Positions 43,785-53,499 are shown, numbered from the stretch's first letter. The stretch: DNA of 64,000 nt from JBJHDF01 sp050486405 (GCA_050486405.1 JBJHDF010000012.1:48035-112034), one strand, 5' to 3'. Numbers and translations: made by a program. The notes: generated by a model from the letters alone, not told the origin.

Positions 43785-44841
43785 CCAGCCACTGCTGGGA
43801 GTACCAGTGAAAGCGGCCGCGCTGGTTGCTGCCGGCGGTGCAGTTGTATTGCACGCGGCCGGGATTCAGCGGTTCGTTGGCGCGCACCAGCAGGCGGTTG
43901 TCCTCGATGCGGGTTTCGATGGCACCCTGGCGCGAGGCGAAGCAGTTGACCCGCGGCAGCAGGTCCGGGTTTGCCAGAGTCAGTTCCAGAACGGGTTTCA
44001 TGCCGCGCCGCACCACCATGTCGTCCAGCGGCTCGCGACGTTCCCAATCCGAGAACCAGTGCGCCTGGGTGACACCCATGGGCAGACTCATGGCCTTGGT
44101 GGTGAAATCGTCCATGGCTCCGAAAACACCACCGAAAGGATAGCGCGGCAGCGCCAGCAGATCACTGTGATTATCCAGCGCGCCGGAATTCTGGGCGAAG
44201 GCGACAAAGCCCAGCTCCTTCAGCAGCGCCTTTACGGCCTTGTCGTATTCGCCGTAGGGATAGGCCAGCGCCTTGAAGTTGTGCCCGGTTTCCTCGGCAA
44301 TGCGTTTTTCCGCGTCCATCACTTCGGCAGTGATGCGCTGGCGCCACTCACGGCGGCTTTCACCGTCGCGCAGACGCTGCATAAAACTGTGCTCGACGGT
44401 GTGATTGGCAATCTCCGCTCCCGCATCAACCATTTCGCGCAACTGCTCCCAGGTGGCAAAGCCCCGCGCCTGACGGTCCAGCGGCCCCGTGTTGACAAAG
44501 ACGGTAAAGGGCCACTTGCGCGCCTTGAGCAGCGGAAAGGCCTCGGTGTACACGGACTCGTAGGCGTCGTCGAAGGTGATCAGGGCGGCGCGATCCGGCA
44601 GTGGCTCACCGGCCCGGAGTTTTTCCAGCACCGATACCAGGGTGACAATCTCGAATTCGTTCTCTGCCAAAAACTCCAGGTGTTCACGAAACAGCGCCGG
44701 TGTCACGCTGGTGGACGCCGGGGTCTCTTCGCTGACGTGATGGTACTGCAATACCACCAGTGCCTGCGCCGACAGACACCAGGACAGCAACAACAGACCG
44801 GCGAGGGTTTTGCCTCCGGAAAAAAGGTTTCTGGAACCCAT
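43747..44841 (-). CDS. Polysaccharide deacetylase (NodB domain), exported
   Basis: A 364-aa protein with a signal peptide (to about SAQA, residue 28) and a carbohydrate esterase 4 domain. Metal and catalytic motifs: LITFDDAYES, ANHTVEHS and LAYPYGEYD. The N-terminal LQYHHVSE resembles the PgaB-type deacetylases. Residues after 260 form a separate region with no family recognised. ATG at 44841 is chosen for its GGGAG 8 bp upstream. The likely substrate is an N-acetylated glycan of the envelope or matrix. Confidence 0.88.
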   Translation of the reverse strand: MGSRNLFSGGKTLAGLLLLSWCLSAQALVVLQYHHVSEETPASTSVTPALFREHLEFLAENEFEIVTLVSVLEKLRAGEPLPDRAALITFDDAYESVYTEAFPLLKARKWPFTVFVNTGPLDRQARGFATWEQLREMVDAGAEIANHTVEHSFMQRLRDGESRREWRQRITAEVMDAEKRIAEETGHNFKALAYPYGEYDKAVKALLKELGFVAFAQNSGALDNHSDLLALPRYPFGGVFGAMDDFTTKAMSLPMGVTQAHWFSDWERREPLDDMVVRRGMKPVLELTLANPDLLPRVNCFASRQGAIETRIEDNRLLVRANEPLNPGRVQYNCTAGSNQRGRFHWYSQQWLVTGEDGQWLHEN

Positions 44842-44889
44842 ATCGCTGCTCCCGTTTACGCGTTTTAGCATTACTTTATGACTCCCGGG

Positions 44890-45159
44890 TCAGTCGTATT
44901 GCACAAACTTCAAGCCAACACCCGTTGGCTCAACCCGGACCACCTCCATATCCAGCACCGGCGCATCCGCCACCAGCCCCTGCACCTGGCCCTGAACAAT
45001 ATCCCCCACCGGCAGGGCCGGTGCATCATCCAGCACCACGAAGACACCGCCGTCGGAAATATCCCGGGTTTTTACCATCATCTCACCGAACCTGGGGTGC
45101 ACAATCCTGATCCGGCAGACGATGGGGGTGCGCACATGGCGCCGTTTGTCTTCGCTCAT
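44890..45159 (-). CDS. PilZ-domain c-di-GMP-binding protein
   Basis: An 89-aa single-domain PilZ protein with both ligand motifs, RRHVR (RxxxR) and DISDGG (DxSxxG). It should act as a c-di-GMP sensor in the cytosol. It lies between parC and the deacetylase on one strand (16 bp after parC, 48 bp before the deacetylase), so c-di-GMP control of glycan modification is conceivable. Confidence 0.9.
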   Translation of the reverse strand: MSEDKRRHVRTPIVCRIRIVHPRFGEMMVKTRDISDGGVFVVLDDAPALPVGDIVQGQVQGLVADAPVLDMEVVRVEPTGVGLKFVQYD

Positions 45160-45175
45160 ATTGATATGACCTGTG

Positions 45176-47434
45176 TTATTTTTCCGTCACCGTTACCGAG
45201 TCCACCTTCTGGAAGCCCCGGGGCAGCTTGTTGCCACGGCGGCCACGCTCGCCGCGATAGTGTTCCAGATCGGCGGGCTTGAGCGTCAGGTGCCGCTTGC
45301 CAGAGTATAACGTAAGCGCCTGCTCCGGGCCGAGTACCGCCAGCGCCAGCACATACTCCTCGCGGGACTGCACCCGGGCCGAGGGGATATTGATGATCTT
45401 GTTGCCCTTGCCCCGGGCCAGCTCCGGCAGCTCGGCCACCGGGAATACCAGCAGCCGCCCCTCATTGCTCACCGCCGCCAGCAGATCCTGCTGCGGCTGG
45501 GCCAGCGGTTGCGGCGGCAGTACCCGGGCGCCCCTGGGCAGGCTCAGCATGGCCTTGCCCGAGCGGTTCTTGGTGTACAGATCGCCCAGTTTTGCCACAA
45601 AGCCGTAGCCCGCGTCCGACGCCAGCAGTACCCGCTCGTCGTCGCCACCCATCAGGGCGCCTTCGACGCTGGCGCCATTGGGCAGGTTCAGGCGGCCGCT
45701 GACCGGCTCGCCCTGGCCCCGGGCCGAGGGCAGTGTGTGGGCGGTGATGGCGTAGCTGCGCCCGGTGGAATCCAGCAGCAGCACGCTCTGGTTGCTCTTG
45801 CCGCGCACAGCGAAACGAAAGCGGTCGCCGGCCTTGTAGCTCAGCGCCGCCGGGTCTATGTCCTGGCCCTTGGCGGAACGGATCCAGCCTTTTTCCGAAA
45901 TGACGACCGTGACCGGGTCTACGCTCATCAGTTCGGTTTCGCTGAAGGCCTGGGCTTCCTCGCGCTGCACCAGGTGCGAGCGCCGGGCGTCGCCGTAGGC
46001 CTCGGCCACTTCCAGCAGTTCCTTGCGCACCAGTTTTTTCAGTTTCACCGCCGAGCCGAGAATGCCCTGCAATTGATCCCGCTCCTTTTCCAGCTCCTGC
46101 TGCTCGGCGCGAATCCTGATTTCTTCCAGTCGCGCCAGTTGCCGCAGTCGGGTGTCGAGGATGTAGTCGGCCTGCACCTCGGTCAAATCAAAACGCTTGA
46201 TCAGCACAGGCTTGGGTTGATCCTCAGTGCGGATGATGTGAATCACTTCGTCGATATTCAGGCAGGCAATCAGCCAGCCTGCCAGCAGGTGCAGGCGCCG
46301 CTCCACCTTTTCCAGCCGGTGCTGCAACCGGCGCCGGGTGGTGACGGTGCGAAAACTCAGCCACTCGGTGAGAATCCGGTCCAGGGACTTGACGCCGGGA
46401 CGGCCGTCGATGCCGATCATATTCAGGTTGATGCGGTAGCTGCGCTCCAGATCCGTGGTGGCAAACAGGTGCTGCATTACCTGTTCGCAGTCCACCCGAT
46501 TGGAACGCGGGGTGATCACCAATCGGGTGGGGTTTTCGTGGTCCGATTCGTCGCGCAGATCCTCCACCATGGGCAGCTTTTTCGCCTGCATCTGGGCGGC
46601 GATCTGCTCCAGTACCTTGGCGCCGCTGACCTGGTGGGGCAGGGCGGTGACAATGATGTCGCCGCTGTCCTTTTCCCGCTGCCAGACAGCGCGCATGCGC
46701 AGGCTGCCGCGGCCGCTGCGGTAAATATCAAGGATGTCGCTACGGGGCGTGATGATCTCCGCCTCGGTGGGCATATCCGGGCCGAGGATATGCTCGCAGA
46801 GTTCCTCGACACCGGCCTTGGGGTTGTCCAGCAGGTGCACGCAGGCGTTGACCACTTCCACCAGGTTGTGAGGGGGAATGTCCGTGGCCATGCCCACGGC
46901 TATGCCGGTGGTGCCGTTGAGCAGCACGTTGGGCACCCGCGCCGGCAGCACTTCCGGCTCCTCCAGGGTGCCGTCGAAGTTGGGTTGCCAGTCCACCGTG
47001 CCCTGACCCAGTTCCTCCAGCAGCACTTCGGCGTACCTGGCCAGGCGGGACTCGGTGTAGCGCATGGCGGCGAAGGATTTGGGATCGTCCGCCGAGCCCC
47101 AGTTGCCCTGACCGTCCACCAGCGGGTAGCGGTAGGAGAAGGGCTGGGCCATAAGCACCATGGCCTCGTAAGCGGCCGAATCGCCGTGGGGGTGGAATTT
47201 GCCGATCACGTCCCCCACGGTGCGGGCCGACTTCTTGTACTTGGCGCTGGCCTTGAGGCCCAACTCGCTCATGGCGTAGACAATGCGCCGCTGTACCGGT
47301 TTGAGGCCGTCGCCGATGTGCGGCAGGGCCCGATCCAGGATTACGTACATGGAATAGTCCAGGTAGGCCTTTTCCGAGTAATCCTTGACCGCCATGCGTT
47401 CGTCGGCGTCGTGAGGGGAGAGCACTTCTGTCAT
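45176..47434 (-). CDS. parC: DNA topoisomerase IV subunit A
   Basis: A 752-aa type IIA topoisomerase subunit that decatenates daughter chromosomes. The catalytic Tyr is in AAMRYTESRLARY; the quinolone-resistance region reads FHPHGDSAAYEAM with the susceptible-type Ser and Glu. The C-terminal propeller is of ParC rather than GyrA type (no GyrA-box; ends with SVTVTEK). parE is not in the window. Confidence 0.96.
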   Translation of the reverse strand: MTEVLSPHDADERMAVKDYSEKAYLDYSMYVILDRALPHIGDGLKPVQRRIVYAMSELGLKASAKYKKSARTVGDVIGKFHPHGDSAAYEAMVLMAQPFSYRYPLVDGQGNWGSADDPKSFAAMRYTESRLARYAEVLLEELGQGTVDWQPNFDGTLEEPEVLPARVPNVLLNGTTGIAVGMATDIPPHNLVEVVNACVHLLDNPKAGVEELCEHILGPDMPTEAEIITPRSDILDIYRSGRGSLRMRAVWQREKDSGDIIVTALPHQVSGAKVLEQIAAQMQAKKLPMVEDLRDESDHENPTRLVITPRSNRVDCEQVMQHLFATTDLERSYRINLNMIGIDGRPGVKSLDRILTEWLSFRTVTTRRRLQHRLEKVERRLHLLAGWLIACLNIDEVIHIIRTEDQPKPVLIKRFDLTEVQADYILDTRLRQLARLEEIRIRAEQQELEKERDQLQGILGSAVKLKKLVRKELLEVAEAYGDARRSHLVQREEAQAFSETELMSVDPVTVVISEKGWIRSAKGQDIDPAALSYKAGDRFRFAVRGKSNQSVLLLDSTGRSYAITAHTLPSARGQGEPVSGRLNLPNGASVEGALMGGDDERVLLASDAGYGFVAKLGDLYTKNRSGKAMLSLPRGARVLPPQPLAQPQQDLLAAVSNEGRLLVFPVAELPELARGKGNKIINIPSARVQSREEYVLALAVLGPEQALTLYSGKRHLTLKPADLEHYRGERGRRGNKLPRGFQKVDSVTVTEK

Positions 47435-47617
47435 AGCGGGTTCCGCAACTGGGTTGTTATGGCTGGTTTGCTTATGGAGAGGATTCTACACGACATGGCA
47501 CCCGACTATCAGGCGGACAGCAGGCAGGCTTGAAAACCCGCCGTGTGACTCTTTCCTGTGCGCGCTTCGCCGGGATCAGTTATGCTGGGTCCCTTTTCGC
47601 CCCAACCCGCAGGTAAC

Positions 47618-48754
47618 ATGAATTCCAACAAGAAACCGACCCTGTTGTTGATCGGCGGCGGCCACACTCACTCCCTGTTGCTGCGCAATGCCCGGCGACA
47701 GTTCGGCCGCAACCTACGCCTGATCCTGCTGTCTCCCGAGCGCTTCACCCCCTACTCCGGCATGTTGCCGGGCCTGGTGGCCGGCTACTACCGCTACCGG
47801 GACTGCCATATCGATCTGGCAGCACTGTGTGAAAGGGCCGACGCCGAATTCGTGGACGAAACGGCCGTAAGCCTGGACCCGGAAGGCCATACAGTAACCA
47901 CCGACAGCGGCCAACAGATAGGCTTTGATCTGGTGTCCATCAACTGCGGCCTGATGGCGGATACGGCCTCTGTGACGGGCGTGGCGGAACACGCCTGTCC
48001 GGTAAAACCCATCAGCCAGTTTCTGCCCCGCTGGCAGCAGGTCAAGGAGACTTTCTACCAACTGAGTCGGCCCGGCAGCCTGGGCATAGTCGGTGGCGGT
48101 GCCGCCGGGGTGGAACTGGCCATGGCCATGCAGCACAATCTGCGCACGGATCCCCGTGTCAAATCCCCAGTGGAGATTCATCTGGTCGACCGGGACGGCC
48201 ACCTGCCCCCGGGCTATCCAGTGAAAGCGCAACTTGCCCTGGGCGCCGAGTTGCAGGAGCGGGGCATCCGGGTACATTCCTGTTTTGCGGTCAGCCAGGT
48301 GGAGGCAAATCGTGTACAGAGTCAGCATCAACAGGTGTTGCGCCTGGACGCCACTTTCTGGTGTACCCCGGGCATCGCCGCCCCCTGGCTGTCCGCTGCG
48401 GGCCTGGCCACGGACAGTAACGGCTTCGTACGCGTGGACCGACATCTGCAGTCCATCAGCCATCCCTGTGTATTCGCCGCCGGCGACATCGCCAGCATAG
48501 AGGGCTACCCCCTGCCCAAGGCTGGCGTTTACGCGGTGCGCCAGGCGCCCGCCCTGGCCCACAACCTGTCCCAGTGGCTGCGCCACAAACCCCTGCGACA
48601 CTATCACCCCCAGAGCCGCTACCTGAGTATTATCGCCTGCGGCAACAATCGGGCCGTGGCCAGTCGGGGCGGTCTGTGCCTTTCGGGTGCCTGGGTATGG
48701 TACTGGAAGCGCTGGATCGACCGGCGCTTTATGGCGCGATTTCCCCGGCCCTGA
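47618..48754 (+). CDS. FAD-dependent pyridine nucleotide-disulfide oxidoreductase of the SelD-fused type
   Basis: A 378-aa flavoprotein with an N-terminal GGGHTHSLLLRN FAD motif, SLGIVGGGAAGVELAMAM for NAD(P)H, and a C-terminal FAAGDIASIEGYPLPKAGVYAVRQAP segment (read as separate blocks). This matches the oxidoreductase found fused to or beside selenophosphate synthetase (SelD) in many bacteria. No selD is nearby. The ATG at 47618 has AGGT upstream. Its 3' end overlaps the DUF4105 gene by 26 bp. Confidence 0.85.
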   Translation: MNSNKKPTLLLIGGGHTHSLLLRNARRQFGRNLRLILLSPERFTPYSGMLPGLVAGYYRYRDCHIDLAALCERADAEFVDETAVSLDPEGHTVTTDSGQQIGFDLVSINCGLMADTASVTGVAEHACPVKPISQFLPRWQQVKETFYQLSRPGSLGIVGGGAAGVELAMAMQHNLRTDPRVKSPVEIHLVDRDGHLPPGYPVKAQLALGAELQERGIRVHSCFAVSQVEANRVQSQHQQVLRLDATFWCTPGIAAPWLSAAGLATDSNGFVRVDRHLQSISHPCVFAAGDIASIEGYPLPKAGVYAVRQAPALAHNLSQWLRHKPLRHYHPQSRYLSIIACGNNRAVASRGGLCLSGAWVWYWKRWIDRRFMARFPRP

Positions 48755-49571
48755 GCCCCGGAGCGCGAATGGCCCGGGAGAAGCCTGGATCATCGACGTC
48801 AACGCCTTGTGGGTCAACACGCGCCCGAGTCCGCATCTCCTGCAGTGGCAGGTCATCGGCAATCCAGCCCCGATCCCGGGCAAAGCCATCGGAGAAACCG
48901 GGCAGCAGCAGGCGATAGTCCAGCAAGCGGGGCAGCAAACGGTGCCCGGGGTCGTGCTTGAGCAGGTTGGTGGTGCAATTGTCCAGCAGGGTGTTGTAGA
49001 AAGCCGGCTCCCGACTCAGCAGTTCCACATCGGCCATGATGCCGCTCCACAGGTGGCGGCGCTGTACATCGTTCAGCTCCAGCGGGTAAAGCAACACCCG
49101 CTCGGCGCGAATATGACTGCGCAGGCCAATCACATCTTCCTCGGTACCCAGCACCACCAGGCGATTGTAGCGGCGCAGCAATCCGGCCAACGGCTTGTAG
49201 CTCTGGCCCGGTCGCAGACGCGCTTCCACCGAGGCCACCAGAAAATCGTCGCCGGCAAATTCGAAGCTGAGAAAGGTGTGAGCCAGGCCACCGCCGGCAA
49301 AGTGGGATATGCCCAGCCAGACCCGCTGCAGGTCGGTGGGGTGGTAACTGCGCTCGAGGTAATTCAACTGGCTCGGACTGCCGTCGGCGTGATAGCGAAA
49401 ATCGCGGATGTGGCGAATATGGTAGCTGTCGCCCGCCACCGTAAGCTCCGGCAGTCGGGACTGGGCAGCAATCCAGGGGCCCTGGTGAGTGGGGCTTTGC
49501 ATACCGAGATAGACGACCAATATCAGCAGCGGTGTCAGCAGCACCGCCAACCACCGAAGGCGGCGACGCAT
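48729..49571 (-). CDS. DUF4105 (Lnb N-terminal periplasmic) domain protein
   Basis: A 280-aa protein with an N-terminal membrane anchor or signal (about 5-23) and a periplasmic domain with HTFLSFEF, SVEARL and LLDNCTTN, as in the DUF4105/Lnb family. The Cys in DNCTTN and the His suggest an NlpC/P60-like cysteine enzyme. Start overlaps the DUF2750 stop by one base, so it is the last gene of a four-gene operon. Function unknown. Confidence 0.8.
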   Translation of the reverse strand: MRRRLRWLAVLLTPLLILVVYLGMQSPTHQGPWIAAQSRLPELTVAGDSYHIRHIRDFRYHADGSPSQLNYLERSYHPTDLQRVWLGISHFAGGGLAHTFLSFEFAGDDFLVASVEARLRPGQSYKPLAGLLRRYNRLVVLGTEEDVIGLRSHIRAERVLLYPLELNDVQRRHLWSGIMADVELLSREPAFYNTLLDNCTTNLLKHDPGHRLLPRLLDYRLLLPGFSDGFARDRGWIADDLPLQEMRTRARVDPQGVDVDDPGFSRAIRAPGLRAGEIAP

Positions 49572-49939
49572 CAGGGCGCCATCTCCTCCTGGAACTCTTC
49601 CAGCAGATCCAGCGGTTCCATCTCTTCACCCTCAAGTTCATCGTTCCAGTTGACGCCCACCAGCAGCACATCTTCGTGCATACCCGGCAGCCAATCGTCG
49701 AGAAACTCTTCCAGTTCGATGGCCACAGGTTGGTAATCCACCCACTCCTCGCGGCAGTGGGCCCGCGCGGAGGATTCATCGGACCAGAGCGGCATCACGT
49801 CGCTGGTGTCGTACTTATCCGAAGCGCACAGCGCCCAACCCTCCGGGCCTTCCAGCCCCCAGATGCAGCCGCTATCCAGGGCTTCCACCACGAAGCGATC
49901 CAGGGCGTCGGCGTAATCGTCAATGTCTTCACTGGTCAT
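49571..49939 (-). CDS. DUF2750 family protein
   Basis: A 122-aa acidic cytosolic protein matching DUF2750: SGCIWGLEGPEGWALC, PLWSDESSARAHC and the C-terminal FLDDWLPGM-x-x-D-x-LLVGVNWN pattern. Function is unknown. It sits between the YgjP-like protease and the DUF4105 gene, 21 bp and -1 bp away. Confidence 0.8.
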   Translation of the reverse strand: MTSEDIDDYADALDRFVVEALDSGCIWGLEGPEGWALCASDKYDTSDVMPLWSDESSARAHCREEWVDYQPVAIELEEFLDDWLPGMHEDVLLVGVNWNDELEGEEMEPLDLLEEFQEEMAP

Positions 49940-49960
49940 AGACTGTGCCTGTTCAGGTTC

Positions 49961-50653
49961 TTACAAGGTCAGAGTGGCACCCTGCTCACGCAACCAGCGC
50001 CGACGGCGCTGGTAATCCGGGCAGACGCTGGCCACCAGTTGCCAGAAGGCCGGGCTGTGATCGTGGTGGCGCAAATGGCACACCTCATGGGCCACAAGAT
50101 AATCCACTATGGGCTCGGGGGCCAGAACAATCTGCCAGTTGTACTGCAAACGGCCGGTGGCGGTACAGTGGCCCCACTTGGAACGCGTCGCTTTGACCGC
50201 CACGCCGCTGTGCCGCAGGCCGAGTCTGGCGGCCAACTGGTCGCTCTTTGCTGTCAGCAGCGCCAGCGCCTGTTGCCGATACCAATTGCGCACCAGTTGC
50301 GTCGCCTGTTCCGCATGGGGCCGACGGCTGCGGGCAGAAAGCAATATCTGCAGCCTCTCTCCGTGCAGGGATACGGCCGCAACCTCGCCCGGGGCGCAGT
50401 CGAGCACGAGTTCCCGGCCCAGATAGGGCAGGCGACAACCGCTGACAAAGTCGTAGCGGGGAATGGCCGCCAGCAGTTCCCGCTGGCGCTGCAGGTGGCG
50501 CTGCACCCAGGGGGTCTTGCTGGCCACCAGTTGGCGCACGGCCTCCGGCGACACCCGGTGGGGCGCCCGCACTATGACCTGGCCGCGCCGCACCTCAATG
50601 CTCAGGGTGCGCCGGGCGGAGCATTTCACGGTATAGGGGAAGGCGCTGGTCAC
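49961..50653 (-). CDS. YgjP-like zinc metallopeptidase (M48/DUF45)
   Basis: A 230-aa protein with the zinc site HEVCHLRHHDHSPAFW and the SKWGHCTATGRLQYNW block that define the YgjP/WLM-like DUF45 family. The third ligand is in the HSPAFW part. GTG start overlaps the stop of the GNAT-C39 gene (GTGA). Substrate unknown. Confidence 0.88.
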   Translation of the reverse strand: MTSAFPYTVKCSARRTLSIEVRRGQVIVRAPHRVSPEAVRQLVASKTPWVQRHLQRQRELLAAIPRYDFVSGCRLPYLGRELVLDCAPGEVAAVSLHGERLQILLSARSRRPHAEQATQLVRNWYRQQALALLTAKSDQLAARLGLRHSGVAVKATRSKWGHCTATGRLQYNWQIVLAPEPIVDYLVAHEVCHLRHHDHSPAFWQLVASVCPDYQRRRRWLREQGATLTL

Positions 50654-51777
50654 GGCTTTCGCCCGATGATCACCGCCGTGCGCAGGCGGTTGCGGCCAAA
50701 GGCGCTCATTTTATCGAAATCGCTGCGCGCAATGGGCAGGTACTGGCAGTCCAGTGCCGACTGGCGATCGGCTTCCGGGTCCGGGTCGTGCACGTAGATA
50801 CAATCGTCGTCGTAACCGCTCATCACCACCCAGTGGGGCGCCTTGCGGCCGTCCATGCGGTAGGTGCTGATCAATATCAGCGGTATCTCGTCCCGGCGGT
50901 AGGCGTCCAGCAATTCCTGCTGACGCAGGTCGCGGTGGTGCACCGGCAGTCCCGCCGCCAGCGCCTGCTCGCTGAAATCCTGATGGGCGCGCAGCATCAC
51001 GGTTTTTTTCTGCTCGTCGCGGACACCGTCGAGAAACAACGGCCCGGGCTGATTGATCCAGACGTTGGCGGTAAAACCCCGCGCCAGGGCGGACAGGGCC
51101 AACCCCAGAGGATGGCAGCCGCCGTGACCGGAGGTCATGTAGATGGTGGTGGCCTCGCGCCAGATGCGTAACTCCTCTACGGGAGAGGGCCTATAGTTGG
51201 AGTTCAATGACGCCATGGCCATCATCAGCGACGCCGGGCCGCAGGTGAAATCCGTGGTCTGAGCCAACCAGGGAATGGCGCTGTGGCGAGAGTCGCCGCT
51301 GTAGACCCGGATCCGCTTCTGATAGCGCAGAGCGTCGCTGTGATCTTCGTAGTAGTCGTGGTAGTGACCGAACTGGCGATAACCGAGGGATTCGTAAAGG
51401 GTGATGGCGGCCCGATTCTGCTCACTGACCTCCAAACGCATGTAGAAACGGCCGCTGTCGCTGGCCCTCTGCTCCGCCTCGGTAATCAGGTACGCCGCCA
51501 GCCCACGGCCGCGAAAGGCCGGCTCCACCGCCAGGGAATAGAGGCGCGCCAGCCGGGTTCCGGGGTGAAAGAGTACCAGCACATAGCCAGCCAGCACCTC
51601 GTGGATGCGGGCCACGAGAAAGACGCACTGATCATTGCCCAGCCAGCGGCGAAAGCTGCGCCGGCTCAGACGGTCGCTGGCAAAACAGCGCTGCTCCAAT
51701 GCCACCAGTTCGTCCAGATCCGCAGCAGCAGCGGGTGTCATCAGGCAGCCCTCGGGCAGGGACTGATACAAAACCAT
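50650..51777 (-). CDS. Fusion: GNAT acetyltransferase plus C39-like cysteine peptidase domain
   Basis: A 375-aa two-domain protein. Residues about 12-150 are a RimI-like GNAT fold (AVEPAFRGRGLAAYLI acetyl-CoA loop; AITLYESLGYRQFG). Residues about 165-370 are a peptidase C39-like domain with QTTDFTCGPASLMMAM (nucleophile Cys) and APHWVVMSGYD (His). GGGGGA lies 7 bp before the ATG at 51777. It heads an operon with YgjP-like, DUF2750 and DUF4105 genes and is divergent from the phosphatase gene across 71 bp. This architecture is known but its substrate is not. Confidence 0.87.
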   Translation of the reverse strand: MVLYQSLPEGCLMTPAAAADLDELVALEQRCFASDRLSRRSFRRWLGNDQCVFLVARIHEVLAGYVLVLFHPGTRLARLYSLAVEPAFRGRGLAAYLITEAEQRASDSGRFYMRLEVSEQNRAAITLYESLGYRQFGHYHDYYEDHSDALRYQKRIRVYSGDSRHSAIPWLAQTTDFTCGPASLMMAMASLNSNYRPSPVEELRIWREATTIYMTSGHGGCHPLGLALSALARGFTANVWINQPGPLFLDGVRDEQKKTVMLRAHQDFSEQALAAGLPVHHRDLRQQELLDAYRRDEIPLILISTYRMDGRKAPHWVVMSGYDDDCIYVHDPDPEADRQSALDCQYLPIARSDFDKMSAFGRNRLRTAVIIGRKP

Positions 51778-51848
51778 GGTTGAATCCCCCGGTACCGGCA
51801 GGCACTATCCCACAATTAGAAAAGATTGCAATACACCGGAGGCACACC

Positions 51849-53132
51849 ATGATTCACCGCATGACCCCCCTGCTCATCGCCCTGCTGTGCTGGACCGGGC
51901 CCGCGCTCGGCCAACCCACCAATATCATCCTGATGATCGGCGATGGCATGGGACCCAACCACGTTACCGCCTATCGCCATTTCCGGCATCTGGGCACCGG
52001 CGAGGTGCCGCCCACAATCCTGGATGAATTGCTGGTGGGCCTGTCCAGCACTCACCCGGGCGATGACACCATAGTCACCGACTCCGCCTCCAGCGCCACG
52101 GCCCTGGCCACTGGCCACAAAACCTGTAACCGCTTCATCGCCATGACCTGCAACCAGGAACCCATTCCCACCCTGTTCCAGAAGGCCAAGCAGCGGGACA
52201 TGCTCACCGGCATCGCCGTCACCTCCCAGGTCTACCACGCCACACCGGCGCCCTTCTATGCCCACCAGCGCAGTCGCAGCCACTACGCCGCCATCGCCGA
52301 CCAGTTGGTGGATAACCGGGTGGACGGCGCTCTGCCGGTGGATGTGATTTTTGGCGGTGGCAAGCGCAACATGATCCGCAATGACCGCAACCTGGCTGAG
52401 GAGCTGCGGGGCGAGGGCTACGACTACGCCAACACCTGGGAGGCCGTGGACGCCCTGAGCAAGCCACCGGCGCTGGCGCTGCTGGCCGATTCCGGCCTGC
52501 CCAGCGCCCTGGACAACCCGGTTGTCGAACCCCTGGCGCGCCTCACCAGCAAGGCACTGGAGCTTTTGGCGCAGGGAGAAAACGGATTTGTACTGATGGT
52601 GGAGGGCAGCCAGATCGACTGGTGCAGCCACGCCAATGACATCGCCTGCACCCTGGCGGAGATGCACGACTTTGCCGCTGCGGTTGCCGTTGCCAAACGC
52701 TTTGTCGACGATAACCCCAATACCCTGCTGGTAATCACCGGTGATCATGAGACCGGCGGTCTCTCCCTGGGTGCCAACAACGAATACCAATGGCACGCCG
52801 CCGTGATACGCGCCGTCACTCTTACCGCCAATACCCTCAGCCAAAAAATGCGCGACAGCCGCCAGTGGCAGGAGCTGTGGCACCAACACACCGGTATCAC
52901 CCCAACAATCAGTGAAAGACGCGCCCTGCACCAGGCCAGAGGCCGCAGCCAGGAGGCTCTGGCCGACGCCATCAAGGCCATTATCAACCAGCGCTCCCAC
53001 ACCGGTTGGACCAGTGGCGGCCACACCGCCGCCGATGTGCCCATCATGGCTTACGGCGCCGGTAGCGAGCGCTTTCACGGCTTTGTCGACAACGCCGAAA
53101 TCGGTCGCCGATTGCTGAAGTTTTTGGACTGA
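51849..53132 (+). CDS. Alkaline phosphatase (PhoA family), exported
   Basis: A 427-aa periplasmic phosphomonoesterase with a signal peptide (cleavage likely after PALG, about residue 20). Metal and catalytic motifs: LMIGDGMG, the nucleophile Ser in TDSASSATA, EGSQIDW, TGDHETGG and SGGHTAADVP. GGAGG lies 7 bp before the ATG. No Pho-box-like repeat is seen in the 71-bp promoter gap. Confidence 0.93.
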   Translation: MIHRMTPLLIALLCWTGPALGQPTNIILMIGDGMGPNHVTAYRHFRHLGTGEVPPTILDELLVGLSSTHPGDDTIVTDSASSATALATGHKTCNRFIAMTCNQEPIPTLFQKAKQRDMLTGIAVTSQVYHATPAPFYAHQRSRSHYAAIADQLVDNRVDGALPVDVIFGGGKRNMIRNDRNLAEELRGEGYDYANTWEAVDALSKPPALALLADSGLPSALDNPVVEPLARLTSKALELLAQGENGFVLMVEGSQIDWCSHANDIACTLAEMHDFAAAVAVAKRFVDDNPNTLLVITGDHETGGLSLGANNEYQWHAAVIRAVTLTANTLSQKMRDSRQWQELWHQHTGITPTISERRALHQARGRSQEALADAIKAIINQRSHTGWTSGGHTAADVPIMAYGAGSERFHGFVDNAEIGRRLLKFLD

Positions 53133-53499
53133 AACCGTTAAGGAACCTCTGAGTCCGCGCCTTCAGTGTGGAGGCGCGGCGCCAGATTGCTCATTTTGCT
53201 GTATTTTCGGGTAATTTGACGACAATTTTTCTTTCTGGAAGTTGACAACGTTGTCTCGGCTAGATACCGTTGGAGTGGGCATCGCCCGAGTCGCAAGCAT
53301 CCCAATAACACTAAGCTGTACTCGGCGGGCAGCCATTTCAAAACGCGATAGTTCAAGCGCCATGGCCACAACGGTGTATATCTGCCAGAAGTACAAGGAT
53401 CTGAAAACGCTCTGCAAACGGCGTTAATGCCCCTTATGCAGGTGTGCCGGTTGCTGTATGGCTGGTTGGCGGTGTTACAAAACCAACGAGAATACAACC
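53133..53499. other. Gene-free spacer between alkaline phosphatase and chitinase
   Basis: Apart from the hairpin near its start, this stretch shows no gene I trust. The minus strand has a short open frame (53163-53417) without a recognisable product or ribosome site. GC is lower than in flanking genes. The chitinase promoter should lie here. Confidence 0.5.
53155..53179. terminator. Hairpin downstream of alkaline phosphatase
   Basis: CCGCGCCT (53155-53162) and AGGCGCGG (53172-53179) make a perfect 8-bp stem, 22 bp after the stop. A T-rich stretch begins about 12 bp later, so termination is plausible but not ideal. Confidence 0.4.

Noticed and set aside
53163..53417. Minus-strand frame of 84 codons between phosphatase and chitinase
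   Set aside because: No ribosome site, no family and no neighbour relation; the terminal GGAACCTCTGA resembles some IS5-type ends but no matching opposite end was found.
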